From Dehalococcoidia bacterium (GTDB lineage Bacteria; Chloroflexota; Dehalococcoidia; Lucifugimonadales; Lucifugimonadaceae), in assembly GCA_030747175.1 (NCBI GenBank), contig JASLLE010000007.1, positions 1-64,000 of the forward strand: DNA of 64,000 nucleotides, given 5' to 3'. Shown piece by piece: positions 1 through 7,022 of the stretch. The notes beneath the pieces were generated by a model that was not told the origin of the DNA, searched no databases, and saw nothing but the letters and a program-made list of their open reading frames with translations. Made by a program: the position numbers and the translations under genes. The stretch's first letter is position 1; each line of letters opens with the position of its first letter.

Positions 1-275
1 GCCACCGTGAAGGTGTAAGCGTCGGCGTGTTCCGGGTCCGCCCGATAGAACGCGCAGAAGGTGCAGTAGGCATCGCAGACGTTCGTGTAATTCAGGTTGG
101 TGTCGACGACGAAGGTCACGCGCCTCTCCGGGTTGTGCCGGTAGCGCAACTGTTGCGCCAGCGGCGCGAGGTCAAGCAGATCGGCTTCGGTCAGGAGAAA
201 GAGCGCCTCTTCCGGGTCGATTCGCTCGCCGGCACTCACCTTCCGGCGGATGTTCAACAGCACCGTGTTCCTCAA
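1..275 (-). CDS. mqnC: Dehypoxanthine futalosine cyclase MqnC (5' part only)
   Basis: N-terminal part of a radical SAM enzyme; the rest lies beyond the left edge. Translating the complement gives an opening AGERIDPEEAL, a RYRHNPERRVTF stretch and then NVCDAYCTFCAFYR, which holds the CxxxCxxC motif for the SAM-binding [4Fe-4S] cluster and the CAFYR sequence typical of MqnC. MqnC cyclises dehypoxanthine futalosine in the futalosine menaquinone pathway. The start is a TTG whose bases overlap the mqnA stop (TTGA at 272-275); an in-frame GTG at 263 is the alternative. It is the last visible gene of the leftward operon, directly after mqnA, which supports translational coupling. Family assignment is firm; the exact start is not. 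Confidence 0.85.
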   Translation of the reverse strand, partial: MRNTVLLNIRRKVSAGERIDPEEALFLLTEADLLDLAPLAQQLRYRHNPERRVTFVVDTNLNYTNVCDAYCTFCAFYRADPEHADAYTFTV

Positions 276-1084
276 TTTCTATCCGATGTCGCGGACGGAA
301 CGGCGGGCCGCCACTCCGGCATTCGTTCGTAGTAACTGCGGAAGAGCGCCAGCGACTCCCGTTCCCGTTCGCCCATCCGGTAGATGAACTGATCGAGGTA
401 GGAAATCGCCTCCTCCGGTTGCATATCGGCGGACTCCCAGCCCTCCGAAGTGATCGCTTCGACGTCAGCCAGCCCGCGGTCGAGGCCCTCCCCGAGCGAG
501 CGCTCAAAAGCGGCGAGCGCGTCCGGATCGGTGTCAGCGCGTGCCAGCCAGTGAGCGTAAACAAACGGCAGACCGGTGAACTCGTGCCAAACTTCGCCGA
601 GGTCATGGACGAATGGGTAGCCGTCTATTCCGCTGCGGTTCCGCAGGGCCTCGTCGCCGATCAGAAGAATTGCATCGTGCGGCTCATCCCGGGTTACGAG
701 GGCTTCCGGTTCAACCGCCCAGTGTTCCCGAAACAGCACACGTAATAGCTGGACGGTGGTCGCCGTTTGCTCCGTCACGCCGATTCGCGCTCCCTCCATC
801 TCCTCCGGCATCAACTTGCTGAACAGGAGAATGCTCACGGACATCTGCCGTGTGGCGACGCAGTAGCCCCCGATCGGCGTCAGTGACTCACCCATCCGGA
901 ACCATTCGGCCACCGGAAGCGGGCCGGCGTCGAGATCGCCGCGCTCTACGGCAAGCGCCATCTCGCGCGGCACGCAGACCTCCAGATGCGCGGCGTCGGA
1001 AGCCAGGCGCTTGTAGAAAACAGCCGAATTCAGGTACGGCATCAACCCGACTCGAAGTTTTCTGGGTCCGATATTTTCAGGCAT
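272..1084 (-). CDS. mqnA: Chorismate dehydratase MqnA
   Basis: 270 aa, the usual size for MqnA, the periplasmic-binding-protein-like enzyme that converts chorismate to 3-enolpyruvyl-benzoate, the first step of the futalosine route. The N-terminus LRVGLMPYLNSAVFYK matches the family opening (Gly-x-x-x-Tyr-x-Asn); the middle carries the ARIGVTEQTATT strand-loop and the C-terminal half the FVYAHWLAR segment seen in MqnA/MqnD relatives. The ATG overlaps the stop of mqnE (ATGA at 1083-1086) and its own stop overlaps the proposed mqnC start, so mqnE-mqnA-mqnC are tightly coupled. The chorismate substrate comes from the aro genes, which are represented further right in this window. Confidence 0.92.
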   Translation of the reverse strand: MPENIGPRKLRVGLMPYLNSAVFYKRLASDAAHLEVCVPREMALAVERGDLDAGPLPVAEWFRMGESLTPIGGYCVATRQMSVSILLFSKLMPEEMEGARIGVTEQTATTVQLLRVLFREHWAVEPEALVTRDEPHDAILLIGDEALRNRSGIDGYPFVHDLGEVWHEFTGLPFVYAHWLARADTDPDALAAFERSLGEGLDRGLADVEAITSEGWESADMQPEEAISYLDQFIYRMGERERESLALFRSYYERMPEWRPAVPSATSDRN

Positions 1085-2190
1085 CAGGAGTACACCTTGA
1101 TCTCGTTATAGAGGGCGTCGCGCTCGACCGGCGTCCGGCCTGTGGACGCGATCAATCGGGCCATGCGTTCGCGCGCCAGCCCGGCGGGAGAGTCGGCCTG
1201 CGCAGCGTGGGCGATGCGCTCTTTACCGATGGTGCCGTCCATGTCATCGGCGCCGAAGTGCAGCGCGAGCGCCGCCGTCGCCTCGCCGAGCATCACCCAG
1301 TACGATTTGATGTGCGGGATGTTGTCCAGCATCAGGCGGGCCACGGCGATCATCTTGAGATCGTCCATCGGGGGCGCGTGGCGCGGTACCAGCATCGTGC
1401 TGCCCACCTGGTATTCGAGCGGGATGAAAGCGAGAAAGTCGCCGGTGTCGTCCTGTATTTCCCGCAACCGGATCAGGTGATCGATCCGCTCTTCCATGGT
1501 CTCGATGTGGCCGTACAGGAGCGTGCCGTTGGACTTGATGCCCATCGCGTGCGCCGCGCGGTGGATCTGCGCCCACCTCTGGGCGTTCGCCTTGCCGGGC
1601 AGCAGTTCCCGGTGCACGCGCTCCGAGAACACCTCTGCGCCCCCCCCGGGCATCGACCTCAATCCGGCCTCTTTAAGACGGGCGAGCGACTCCTCCGGTT
1701 CGATCTTCCAGCGCCTGTGGAAGTAGTCGATCTCGGACGCCGTAAACCCCTTGATGTTCACGGTCGGATACGCGGCGTGGATGTCCCGGACCAGTTGTTC
1801 GTAATGCTCAAACGGCCAGTCCGGGTGATGCCCGCCCACGATGTGGACCTCGCCCATTTCAGGGTCGATCGAATCCAGGATTTCTTCGGTGGTCAGCTCG
1901 TACGCCTCTGCATCGCCCGGTTTCTTTGCGAAGTCACAGAAAGCACAACTCAAGACGCAGATATTGGTCGGATTGATGTGCCGGTTCAGGACGAAGTAGA
2001 CCTTGTTTCCCGACACGAGCCGCTTCCGGTAATCTCCCATCTTCCCGAGCGCCGGAAAGTCGTCGCTATAGAGCATCGTCACCCCGTCATCAAAGCCCAG
2101 ACGCTCCCCTGACCGGGCGTTCTCCCAGATCGGCGCAAGCGCCGGGTCGATGAACTGGATGCCGTTTGCTTCCAGCGTTTGTAGGGTCAA
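1084..2190 (-). CDS. mqnE: Aminodeoxyfutalosine synthase MqnE
   Basis: 368 aa radical SAM enzyme. The sequence NICVLSCAFCDFAK near residue 76 has the CxxxCxxC cluster motif and the CDFAK signature that distinguishes MqnE from MqnC (CAFYR). MqnE joins 3-enolpyruvyl-benzoate (the MqnA product) to SAM to make aminodeoxyfutalosine. Later MqnE-like features are the MPGGGAEVFS and LLYGHIET segments. The start is a TTG at 2190 preceded closely by AGGA; no better ATG is in frame. There are 52 nt between it and the upstream UbiD gene, and an ATGA overlap with mqnA downstream. The futalosine nucleosidase step is not encoded in the visible part. Confidence 0.92.
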   Translation of the reverse strand: MTLQTLEANGIQFIDPALAPIWENARSGERLGFDDGVTMLYSDDFPALGKMGDYRKRLVSGNKVYFVLNRHINPTNICVLSCAFCDFAKKPGDAEAYELTTEEILDSIDPEMGEVHIVGGHHPDWPFEHYEQLVRDIHAAYPTVNIKGFTASEIDYFHRRWKIEPEESLARLKEAGLRSMPGGGAEVFSERVHRELLPGKANAQRWAQIHRAAHAMGIKSNGTLLYGHIETMEERIDHLIRLREIQDDTGDFLAFIPLEYQVGSTMLVPRHAPPMDDLKMIAVARLMLDNIPHIKSYWVMLGEATAALALHFGADDMDGTIGKERIAHAAQADSPAGLARERMARLIASTGRTPVERDALYNEIKVYS

Positions 2191-2242
2191 TTTGTCCTGC
2201 TCTCATCTGTGCCTGGTCGCTACACCCTGCGGTTTTCGTATT

Positions 2243-4006
2243 TCAGCTGAAGTACTCGCCCCACCTGCGATCCACCTTCTGAATCACGCCCGGGTCCATT
2301 ACGAGCGGCCGCGGGTAGGTGGACTTGAGGGAGGCGTCTATCCCCATCACGCCGGAGTACGCGGGAACCGGCCCGCGTAGCTCTGCGCCCGTAAAAACGA
2401 TGTCCTGCGCCGGGTCGAACCGGGTGAAGAGACCCCACAGGACTGAGGTGTCGTCGTCGATATCGATATCCGGTGACACGACGGCGATCAGCTTGACCGG
2501 AGACAGGAGCGGCGACGCCACAAGCGCTTCAAGAGCGCGACGCGGCTCGTTCTCGACCTGGACCACCAGCAATGTCTGTTCGATAAACCGCGAACGCATC
2601 ACGCCCGGCGCTATCGCAGCCAGATCGCCCGGCAGCGGGACCGCCGTATCGGGCGATGCCCCCCGGCCTGTGGCGTCGATGATCAGCTTCCCACCGCCGA
2701 CAGGTGTCGTGGCGCCGCCCGTGAAGTCCAGCGTGTCGACCGGCGCCCGGGCGATCACCTGCACGTCCCTCTGAACGTCGAAATTACGGCGGATCGCCCC
2801 CACCACCCGGGCGAAGCTACGGACGTTCACATCCGGATCCACGAGTACGATCACTTTGCACAGGGCGAGTTGCCCCGTCCCGAGCAGGCCGAGCGCGGTC
2901 TTGAGCGGTTCCCGCTCGTAGCGCGTCTCCACCGAGACAACAAGCAGGTTGTGGAACCCCGCCTCGAAGTAGGCCCACAGGTCCGTGAGTTCCGGGTGGA
3001 TCAGTTTCGCAAGCGGCTTCAACACTTCCTGCGTGGCGTCGCCGATGAACTTGTCTTCCTGCGGCGGCCTTCCGACCACCGTCGCCGGGTACACCGGGTT
3101 GCGCCTGCGCGTGATCGCTATTACCTGGAAGATCGGGAACTCAGCGGGTTCGGAATAATGACCGAAATGGTCCCCGAACGGGCCTTCGACGCGCCGAACG
3201 TTGGGAGGTACAACGCCCTCCAGCACGAACTCCGCCTGCGCCGGCACCTGCATATCCAGGGTGGCCGCTCTGGTCATGGGCGTCCTCGCGTTTCGCAGGA
3301 ACCCGGCAAACGCCGCCTCGTCAAATCCCTCCGGAAGCGCGGCAACGGTCGCCAGCCACAGCGCCGGATCGCCGCCGATAGCCACCGCAACCTCCAGCGG
3401 ACGCCCGCGCCCTTCCGCCTGCCAGTGATGGACGCCACCGCCTCGCTCGATCTGGATGTGCATGCCAGTGGTCTGCCCGTCGTACACCTGCATCCGGTAC
3501 ATTCCGATGTTTCGGATTCCAGTTACCTGGTCGACGGTGTGCACGAGCGGAAGCGTGACGAAACGGCCGCCATCCCCGGGCCAGCACTTCAGGATCGGCA
3601 TAGTCCCGAGATCGGGATTCGACTCCACGACTTCCTGTACAGGCGCTTTACGCGATTTGCCAGGACGGAAGTTCATGAAACGTTTCGCCATTCCGCGATT
3701 ACGCCAGATCGCCTTGAAGGACGGCGGGTTCATGTCCCGCATGAAATGGAGAAGACGCTCGCCCAGCTCTTCCGGCTCTCCGCCGATCGCCATGTTGACG
3801 CGCCGGCGCGAGGACAGGACGTTGATCGCAACCGGGTAAGACGAGCCTTCGACGTTCTCGAACAACAGGGCCGGACCGCCTTCGAGCACGGATCGCGTGG
3901 CGATCTCGGTGATCTCAAGCTCTGGACTCACCGGCGCGGAGATACGGTGCAATTCGCCGTTTGCTTCCAGGTAGGCCAGGAACGACTGGAGGTCCGTGAA
4001 TGCCAT
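2243..4006 (-). CDS. UbiD-family decarboxylase, menaquinone pathway (MqnL-type)
   Basis: 587 aa from the ATG at 4006 (start MAFTDLQSFL). An upstream in-frame ATG at 4072 would overlap ubiX by 65 nt and adds no conserved sequence. UbiD enzymes use prenylated FMN for reversible decarboxylation; the conserved GPFGDHFGHYS loop lies mid-protein and the C-terminal DATGR and PLVMDPGV segments fit the family. Paired directly with ubiX (1-nt gap), which makes the cofactor, and within the mqn operon, it most likely decarboxylates 1,4-dihydroxy-6-naphthoate or its prenylated form. Assignment to this step rests on context; the family is clear. Confidence 0.88.
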   Translation of the reverse strand: MAFTDLQSFLAYLEANGELHRISAPVSPELEITEIATRSVLEGGPALLFENVEGSSYPVAINVLSSRRRVNMAIGGEPEELGERLLHFMRDMNPPSFKAIWRNRGMAKRFMNFRPGKSRKAPVQEVVESNPDLGTMPILKCWPGDGGRFVTLPLVHTVDQVTGIRNIGMYRMQVYDGQTTGMHIQIERGGGVHHWQAEGRGRPLEVAVAIGGDPALWLATVAALPEGFDEAAFAGFLRNARTPMTRAATLDMQVPAQAEFVLEGVVPPNVRRVEGPFGDHFGHYSEPAEFPIFQVIAITRRRNPVYPATVVGRPPQEDKFIGDATQEVLKPLAKLIHPELTDLWAYFEAGFHNLLVVSVETRYEREPLKTALGLLGTGQLALCKVIVLVDPDVNVRSFARVVGAIRRNFDVQRDVQVIARAPVDTLDFTGGATTPVGGGKLIIDATGRGASPDTAVPLPGDLAAIAPGVMRSRFIEQTLLVVQVENEPRRALEALVASPLLSPVKLIAVVSPDIDIDDDTSVLWGLFTRFDPAQDIVFTGAELRGPVPAYSGVMGIDASLKSTYPRPLVMDPGVIQKVDRRWGEYFS

Positions 4007-4007
4007 C

Positions 4008-4622
4008 TCAGTCCCCGGTCCCCCGCCATCGACGCAACAGGTCCGACTCCACCTCCAGGGTGTCGAGCACACGCCCGGCGATCATGTCTACGAGGTCGTC
4101 CACGCTCTCGGGCCGGTGGTAGAAGCCGGGCATGGCGGGCAACACGATCGCCCCCGCCTCGGTGACCGCGGTCATGTTGCGAAGATGGATCAGGCTTAGA
4201 GGGGTTTCTCGGGGCACGAGGATCAGCTTCCGCCGTTCCTTCAGCGCCACGTCCGCCGCCCGCTCAAGCAGGTTTGATGAGATCCCGGTGGATATCCGTG
4301 CCAGCGTTCCCATCGAACACGGCACAACGACCATGCCCGCGCATTCAGACGATCCGCTGGCGATCGCCGCTCCGACGTCCCGCTGATCGAAGAGTTCAAT
4401 CGAACCGGGCCCTGAATCCAGGCCGAGGCTATCCATGACGGTCCGGGTATCAGACGCCGGGTTCCCGGTCAGCGAGATACCCAACTCGATATCGATCACG
4501 CGCCTGCCGGCGTCCGTGATAACTATCTTGACGTCGTGGCCGGCTCGAACGAGCCCCTCGATCACCCGCCGGGTGTATGGAGCGCCGCTGCCGCCCGAGA
4601 TTCCAACGATGTAGTTCGCCAT
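4008..4622 (-). CDS. ubiX: Flavin prenyltransferase UbiX (MqnM-type)
   Basis: 204 aa, full length. It starts ANYIVGISGGSGAPYTRR, the standard UbiX nucleotide-binding opening, and carries the MVVPCSMGTLARI and LVPRETPLSLIHL stretches that form the FMN and dimethylallyl-phosphate sites. UbiX prenylates reduced FMN to supply the cofactor of UbiD decarboxylases. The ATG shares its terminal base region with the stop of the prenyltransferase gene at 4622, and the stop at 4008 is one base before the UbiD start, so the three are translated as a block. Confidence 0.95.
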   Translation of the reverse strand: MANYIVGISGGSGAPYTRRVIEGLVRAGHDVKIVITDAGRRVIDIELGISLTGNPASDTRTVMDSLGLDSGPGSIELFDQRDVGAAIASGSSECAGMVVVPCSMGTLARISTGISSNLLERAADVALKERRKLILVPRETPLSLIHLRNMTAVTEAGAIVLPAMPGFYHRPESVDDLVDMIAGRVLDTLEVESDLLRRWRGTGD

Positions 4623-5506
4623 CAGCTCACCAGCGTTCCGGCGATGACGAACACGGCGAATACAACAGCGATGATGCCGTTCATCGTGAAGAACGCAGCG
4701 CCCAGCTTTGAGAGATCGTTCGGCGAGATGAGCCTTTGCTCGTACGTGAGCAACGCCGCAGCAGCTCCGGTTCCGGCGAAATAGAGAGCGTGCGCATCAA
4801 GCAGCAGGCCGGCGATCACGAGGGCCGCCACGGTGACGAGATGGAATGAGCGAGATATCCAGAGGGCGGCACGGATACCGAAGCGAGCCGGGATGGAATT
4901 GAGACCCTGCGCGCGGTCAATCTCGATGTCCGCCGTGGCGTAAATGATGTCGAACCCGGCTACCCAGAACATTGCGCCAATACCCAGCCACGTTACGCCC
5001 CAGTTGAGGTCGCCGGTCAATGCGACCCACGTGGCCGGCGGGATGATGATGTATACGGCCCCCAGTGCCAGGTGGGCGAGCCACGTAAAGCGCTTCGTGT
5101 ACGGGTAGACCGTCAGCACGGCGATAACGACCGGGCTCAGATACCAGGCAAGCCGGTCGAGCTGCGACACGGCCAGAAGAAACGCCGCCAGCGCGACGCC
5201 CATGTAGACCCAGACCTGCCGCGACGTGATCAACCCCGCCGGGATCGCCCGGCTCGCTGTGCGCGGGTTGCGTGCGTCTATCCCGGCGTCGATGACCCTG
5301 TTCGCGCCCATGCCAAAGGTCCGCGCCCCCACCATCGCCACGGCCAGCCAGACCAGCGGCCGCCACTCCGGGAGCCCGTCTGTGACAAGAAACGCGGTGG
5401 CCGCGGCGAAAGGCAGCGCAAACACGGAGTGCTCAAACTTGATCGTCTCGGAGAACAGCATGATCCGGCCCCAGGCCGTCGTCGCCTGCGGAGTCGCACT
5501 AGCCAT
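4622..5506 (-). CDS. mqnP: UbiA-family prenyltransferase for menaquinone (MqnP-type)
   Basis: 294 aa from the ATG at 5506 (MASATPQATTAWGRIM); the longer frame to 5557 would run deep into the TetR gene. An integral membrane UbiA protein with about eight hydrophobic helices. Both Asp-rich Mg-diphosphate motifs are present: NRVIDAGIDARN and DIIYATADIEID. These enzymes attach a polyprenyl chain to an aromatic acid; among UbiD, UbiX and mqn genes the acceptor is probably 1,4-dihydroxy-6-naphthoate. The start overlaps the TetR stop by 8 nt. Substrate is inferred from neighbours. Confidence 0.9.
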   Translation of the reverse strand: MASATPQATTAWGRIMLFSETIKFEHSVFALPFAAATAFLVTDGLPEWRPLVWLAVAMVGARTFGMGANRVIDAGIDARNPRTASRAIPAGLITSRQVWVYMGVALAAFLLAVSQLDRLAWYLSPVVIAVLTVYPYTKRFTWLAHLALGAVYIIIPPATWVALTGDLNWGVTWLGIGAMFWVAGFDIIYATADIEIDRAQGLNSIPARFGIRAALWISRSFHLVTVAALVIAGLLLDAHALYFAGTGAAAALLTYEQRLISPNDLSKLGAAFFTMNGIIAVVFAVFVIAGTLVS

Positions 5507-6119
5507 CGGTGTTCTCCCGCTCTGGATCAGTGCCGGTATCAGGCCGCTCAAGTCCATCGACCAGCACGGTCCGGAGCACCGGAAGCGCCTCGGCCGGGGT
5601 CGGCGTTCCCCGGTACACCCAGTTCACGACTATCTCGTTGACGGCGCCGAGCCAGGCGCGGGCCACGACTTCCGTATTCGTCGGTGCGATCTCGCCCGCT
5701 TCGACCGCCCGGTCCAATCCGTCCCGGATCACTGCAGCGAAGCGTCCGAATGTCTCGACCCGTTTCTGCTCAAACGCCGAGCCCATCGAGTATCCCTGTA
5801 CGAGGAGAACCTTGGCCAGCCGGCGCCGACGGCCAAGCCGGGTCAGCACTTCGGATAGCGCCGCGTCCGCCCCGGCGAGGGGAGATTCGCAGGCCGCCGC
5901 CGCCTCTTCCGCACGGCGGGTAAGTCGGTCGGCCAGCCGGTCGATCACCGCAAAGAACAGGTCTTCTTTGCTCGGGAAGTGAAAGTAGAAGCCGCCCTTG
6001 GACAATGAGGTGCGGCCGGCGATATCGTCCACCAGCGTCTGGTGGTATCCCTGATCGGCGAACGCGTCCTCTGCAGCTTCAAGGATCCGTTCACGAGTCG
6101 TTTCACGCTGGGCGGGCAT
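5499..6119 (-). CDS. TetR/AcrR-family regulator heading the menaquinone operon
   Basis: 206 aa. The N-terminal helix-turn-helix is standard: RERILEAAEDAFADQGY, then the VDDIAGRTSLSKGGFYFHF recognition region and FPSKEDLF. The C-terminal half (about 60-190) is a helical ligand domain with no residues that reveal the ligand. It is the first gene of a leftward operon that continues through mqnP, ubiX, ubiD, mqnE, mqnA and mqnC, overlapping mqnP by 8 nt. A perfect palindrome lies 33 bp upstream of its ATG, so it probably represses itself and, by read-through, the quinone genes. The effector is unknown; an isoprenoid, quinone or acyl-CoA ligand would make sense but is a guess. Confidence 0.92.
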   Translation of the reverse strand: MPAQRETTRERILEAAEDAFADQGYHQTLVDDIAGRTSLSKGGFYFHFPSKEDLFFAVIDRLADRLTRRAEEAAAACESPLAGADAALSEVLTRLGRRRRLAKVLLVQGYSMGSAFEQKRVETFGRFAAVIRDGLDRAVEAGEIAPTNTEVVARAWLGAVNEIVVNWVYRGTPTPAEALPVLRTVLVDGLERPDTGTDPERENTDG

Positions 6120-6151
6120 CGGTACTCAAAAGAAGACGATCCGTGGTATCA

Positions 6152-6173
6152 ACCGACCGACTGGTCGGTCGGT
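6152..6173. promoter_or_regulatory. Palindromic TetR operator upstream of the menaquinone operon
   Basis: Two 10-bp arms, ACCGACCGAC and GTCGGTCGGT, are exact reverse complements separated by TG. The length and the ACCGAC...GTCGGT composition are typical of operators bound by two TetR-family dimers or one extended dimer. It sits 33-54 bp before the TetR start, where it would cover the promoter. No other copy was seen in the window. Confidence 0.8.
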
Positions 6174-6257
6174 CACGCCAAAGTTTAGACTGCGTTAATT
6201 ACGCGGTCAATGAATAATGCGTGAACACCTGGTTCCATCCTTGTGACATCGGCAGAA

Positions 6258-6394
6258 TCGCCCCCTCCTGATGTAGGAGAGGGTTCGGGGGTGGTTAACT
6301 ACCGCTACGACGCTCTTTGCGTCATTCCCGTGCATACGGGATCGACGCGAGTCGCGACCCACCTCCAACCTCCTCCCTCCCAGGGAGGAGGCTA
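6258..6394. repeat. Modular intergenic repeat, copy 1 (two blocks)
   Basis: The stretch contains two blocks that recur at 39365-39455. Block A (about 6258-6298) reads CCCCCTCCTGATGTAGG followed by GGTTCGGGGGTGGTTA. Block B (about 6343-6394) reads CGCGACCCACCTCC followed by the palindrome CTCCTCCCTCCCAGGGAGGA. Here the order is A then B; in the second copy it is B then A. No coding capacity. It fills the gap between the TetR operator and the GNAT gene. Confidence 0.7.
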
Positions 6395-6416
6395 ATACCC
6401 ATCCCCGGAGGCCAAT

Positions 6417-6839
6417 ATGACAGCAGACATCACAATCAGGCCGTGCCGGTTTGAAGACATCCCTGCCGTTCTCAAACTGTGGATAGACGCAGACACAGTG
6501 CCCGGGCCAACGGACCACGCGGCAGCGATCGAGCGACGGTTGCAACGCGACGGAGAGCTATTCGTACTCGCCGTTGACGGAGCGCGTATCGTCGGATCAC
6601 TCATGGGAGGCTGGAACGGCTGGCGTGGAGACATGGCCCGCCTGGCCGTGCACCCGGACTATCGTCGTAGGGGCATCGCGAGGCAACTCATAGCAGAGGT
6701 CGAAACTCGCCTCCGTGACCTTGGATGCAGTCGCATAACAAGCCTCGTATTCATCAACGAACCGGGCGCGCCTGAGTTGTGGTCAAACGCCGGTTACAAA
6801 CCAGACTCCGAGATAGGCCGCTACTACAGAGACCTGTAA
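6417..6839 (+). CDS. GNAT-family N-acetyltransferase
   Basis: 140 aa single GNAT domain. The acetyl-CoA pyrophosphate-binding motif A is clear: ARLAVHPDYRRRGIARQLI around residues 78-96 (RRRGIA is the Q/RxxGxA loop). The C-terminal FINEPGAPELWSNAGYKP is the motif B helix typical of RimI-like enzymes. The substrate cannot be told from sequence. It begins with ATG after the spacing GGAGGCCAAT. The gene stands alone between two repeat elements, with no operon partner. Confidence 0.88.
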   Translation: MTADITIRPCRFEDIPAVLKLWIDADTVPGPTDHAAAIERRLQRDGELFVLAVDGARIVGSLMGGWNGWRGDMARLAVHPDYRRRGIARQLIAEVETRLRDLGCSRITSLVFINEPGAPELWSNAGYKPDSEIGRYYRDL

Positions 6840-6844
6840 GGCTG

Positions 6845-6991
6845 GACGTAACGCCCTCTCCCAGCGGGAGAGGAAGAACCCCGATCAATTCGGGGTGAAG
6901 GTGAGGGAGAAGTCCTTCCCACCAAAACCGTATTCGTGAGCGAATCCTCTCCCCCACCCAACCCTCTCCCGCTGGGAGAGGGCGTTACGTC
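6845..6991. repeat. 147-bp element with perfect 29-bp terminal inverted repeats
   Basis: The left arm 6845-6873 and right arm 6963-6991 are exact reverse complements over 29 bp (ends GACGTAACGCCC... and ...GGGCGTTACGTC). Each arm itself contains the short palindrome CTCTCCC-AGC-GGGAGAG. The 89-bp interior includes another hairpin, CCCCGATCAATTCGGGG. It carries no ORF. It lies between the GNAT gene and the convergent mutL, so it could act as a terminator, but its size and sharp ends look like a MITE or REP-type element. No clear target-site duplication was seen. Confidence 0.75.
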
Positions 6992-7022
6992 AAGCCCATT
7001 CCCCCGTCGTCGCCATTCCCCG

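Noticed and set aside
850-2112. A 420-codon open frame on the plus strand
   Set aside because: It is antisense to mqnE and mqnA, which carry conserved active-site motifs. No family features and no ribosome-binding site.
2870-4165. A 431-codon open frame on the plus strand
   Set aside because: It lies opposite the UbiD-family gene and is a shadow with Arg/His-rich composition.
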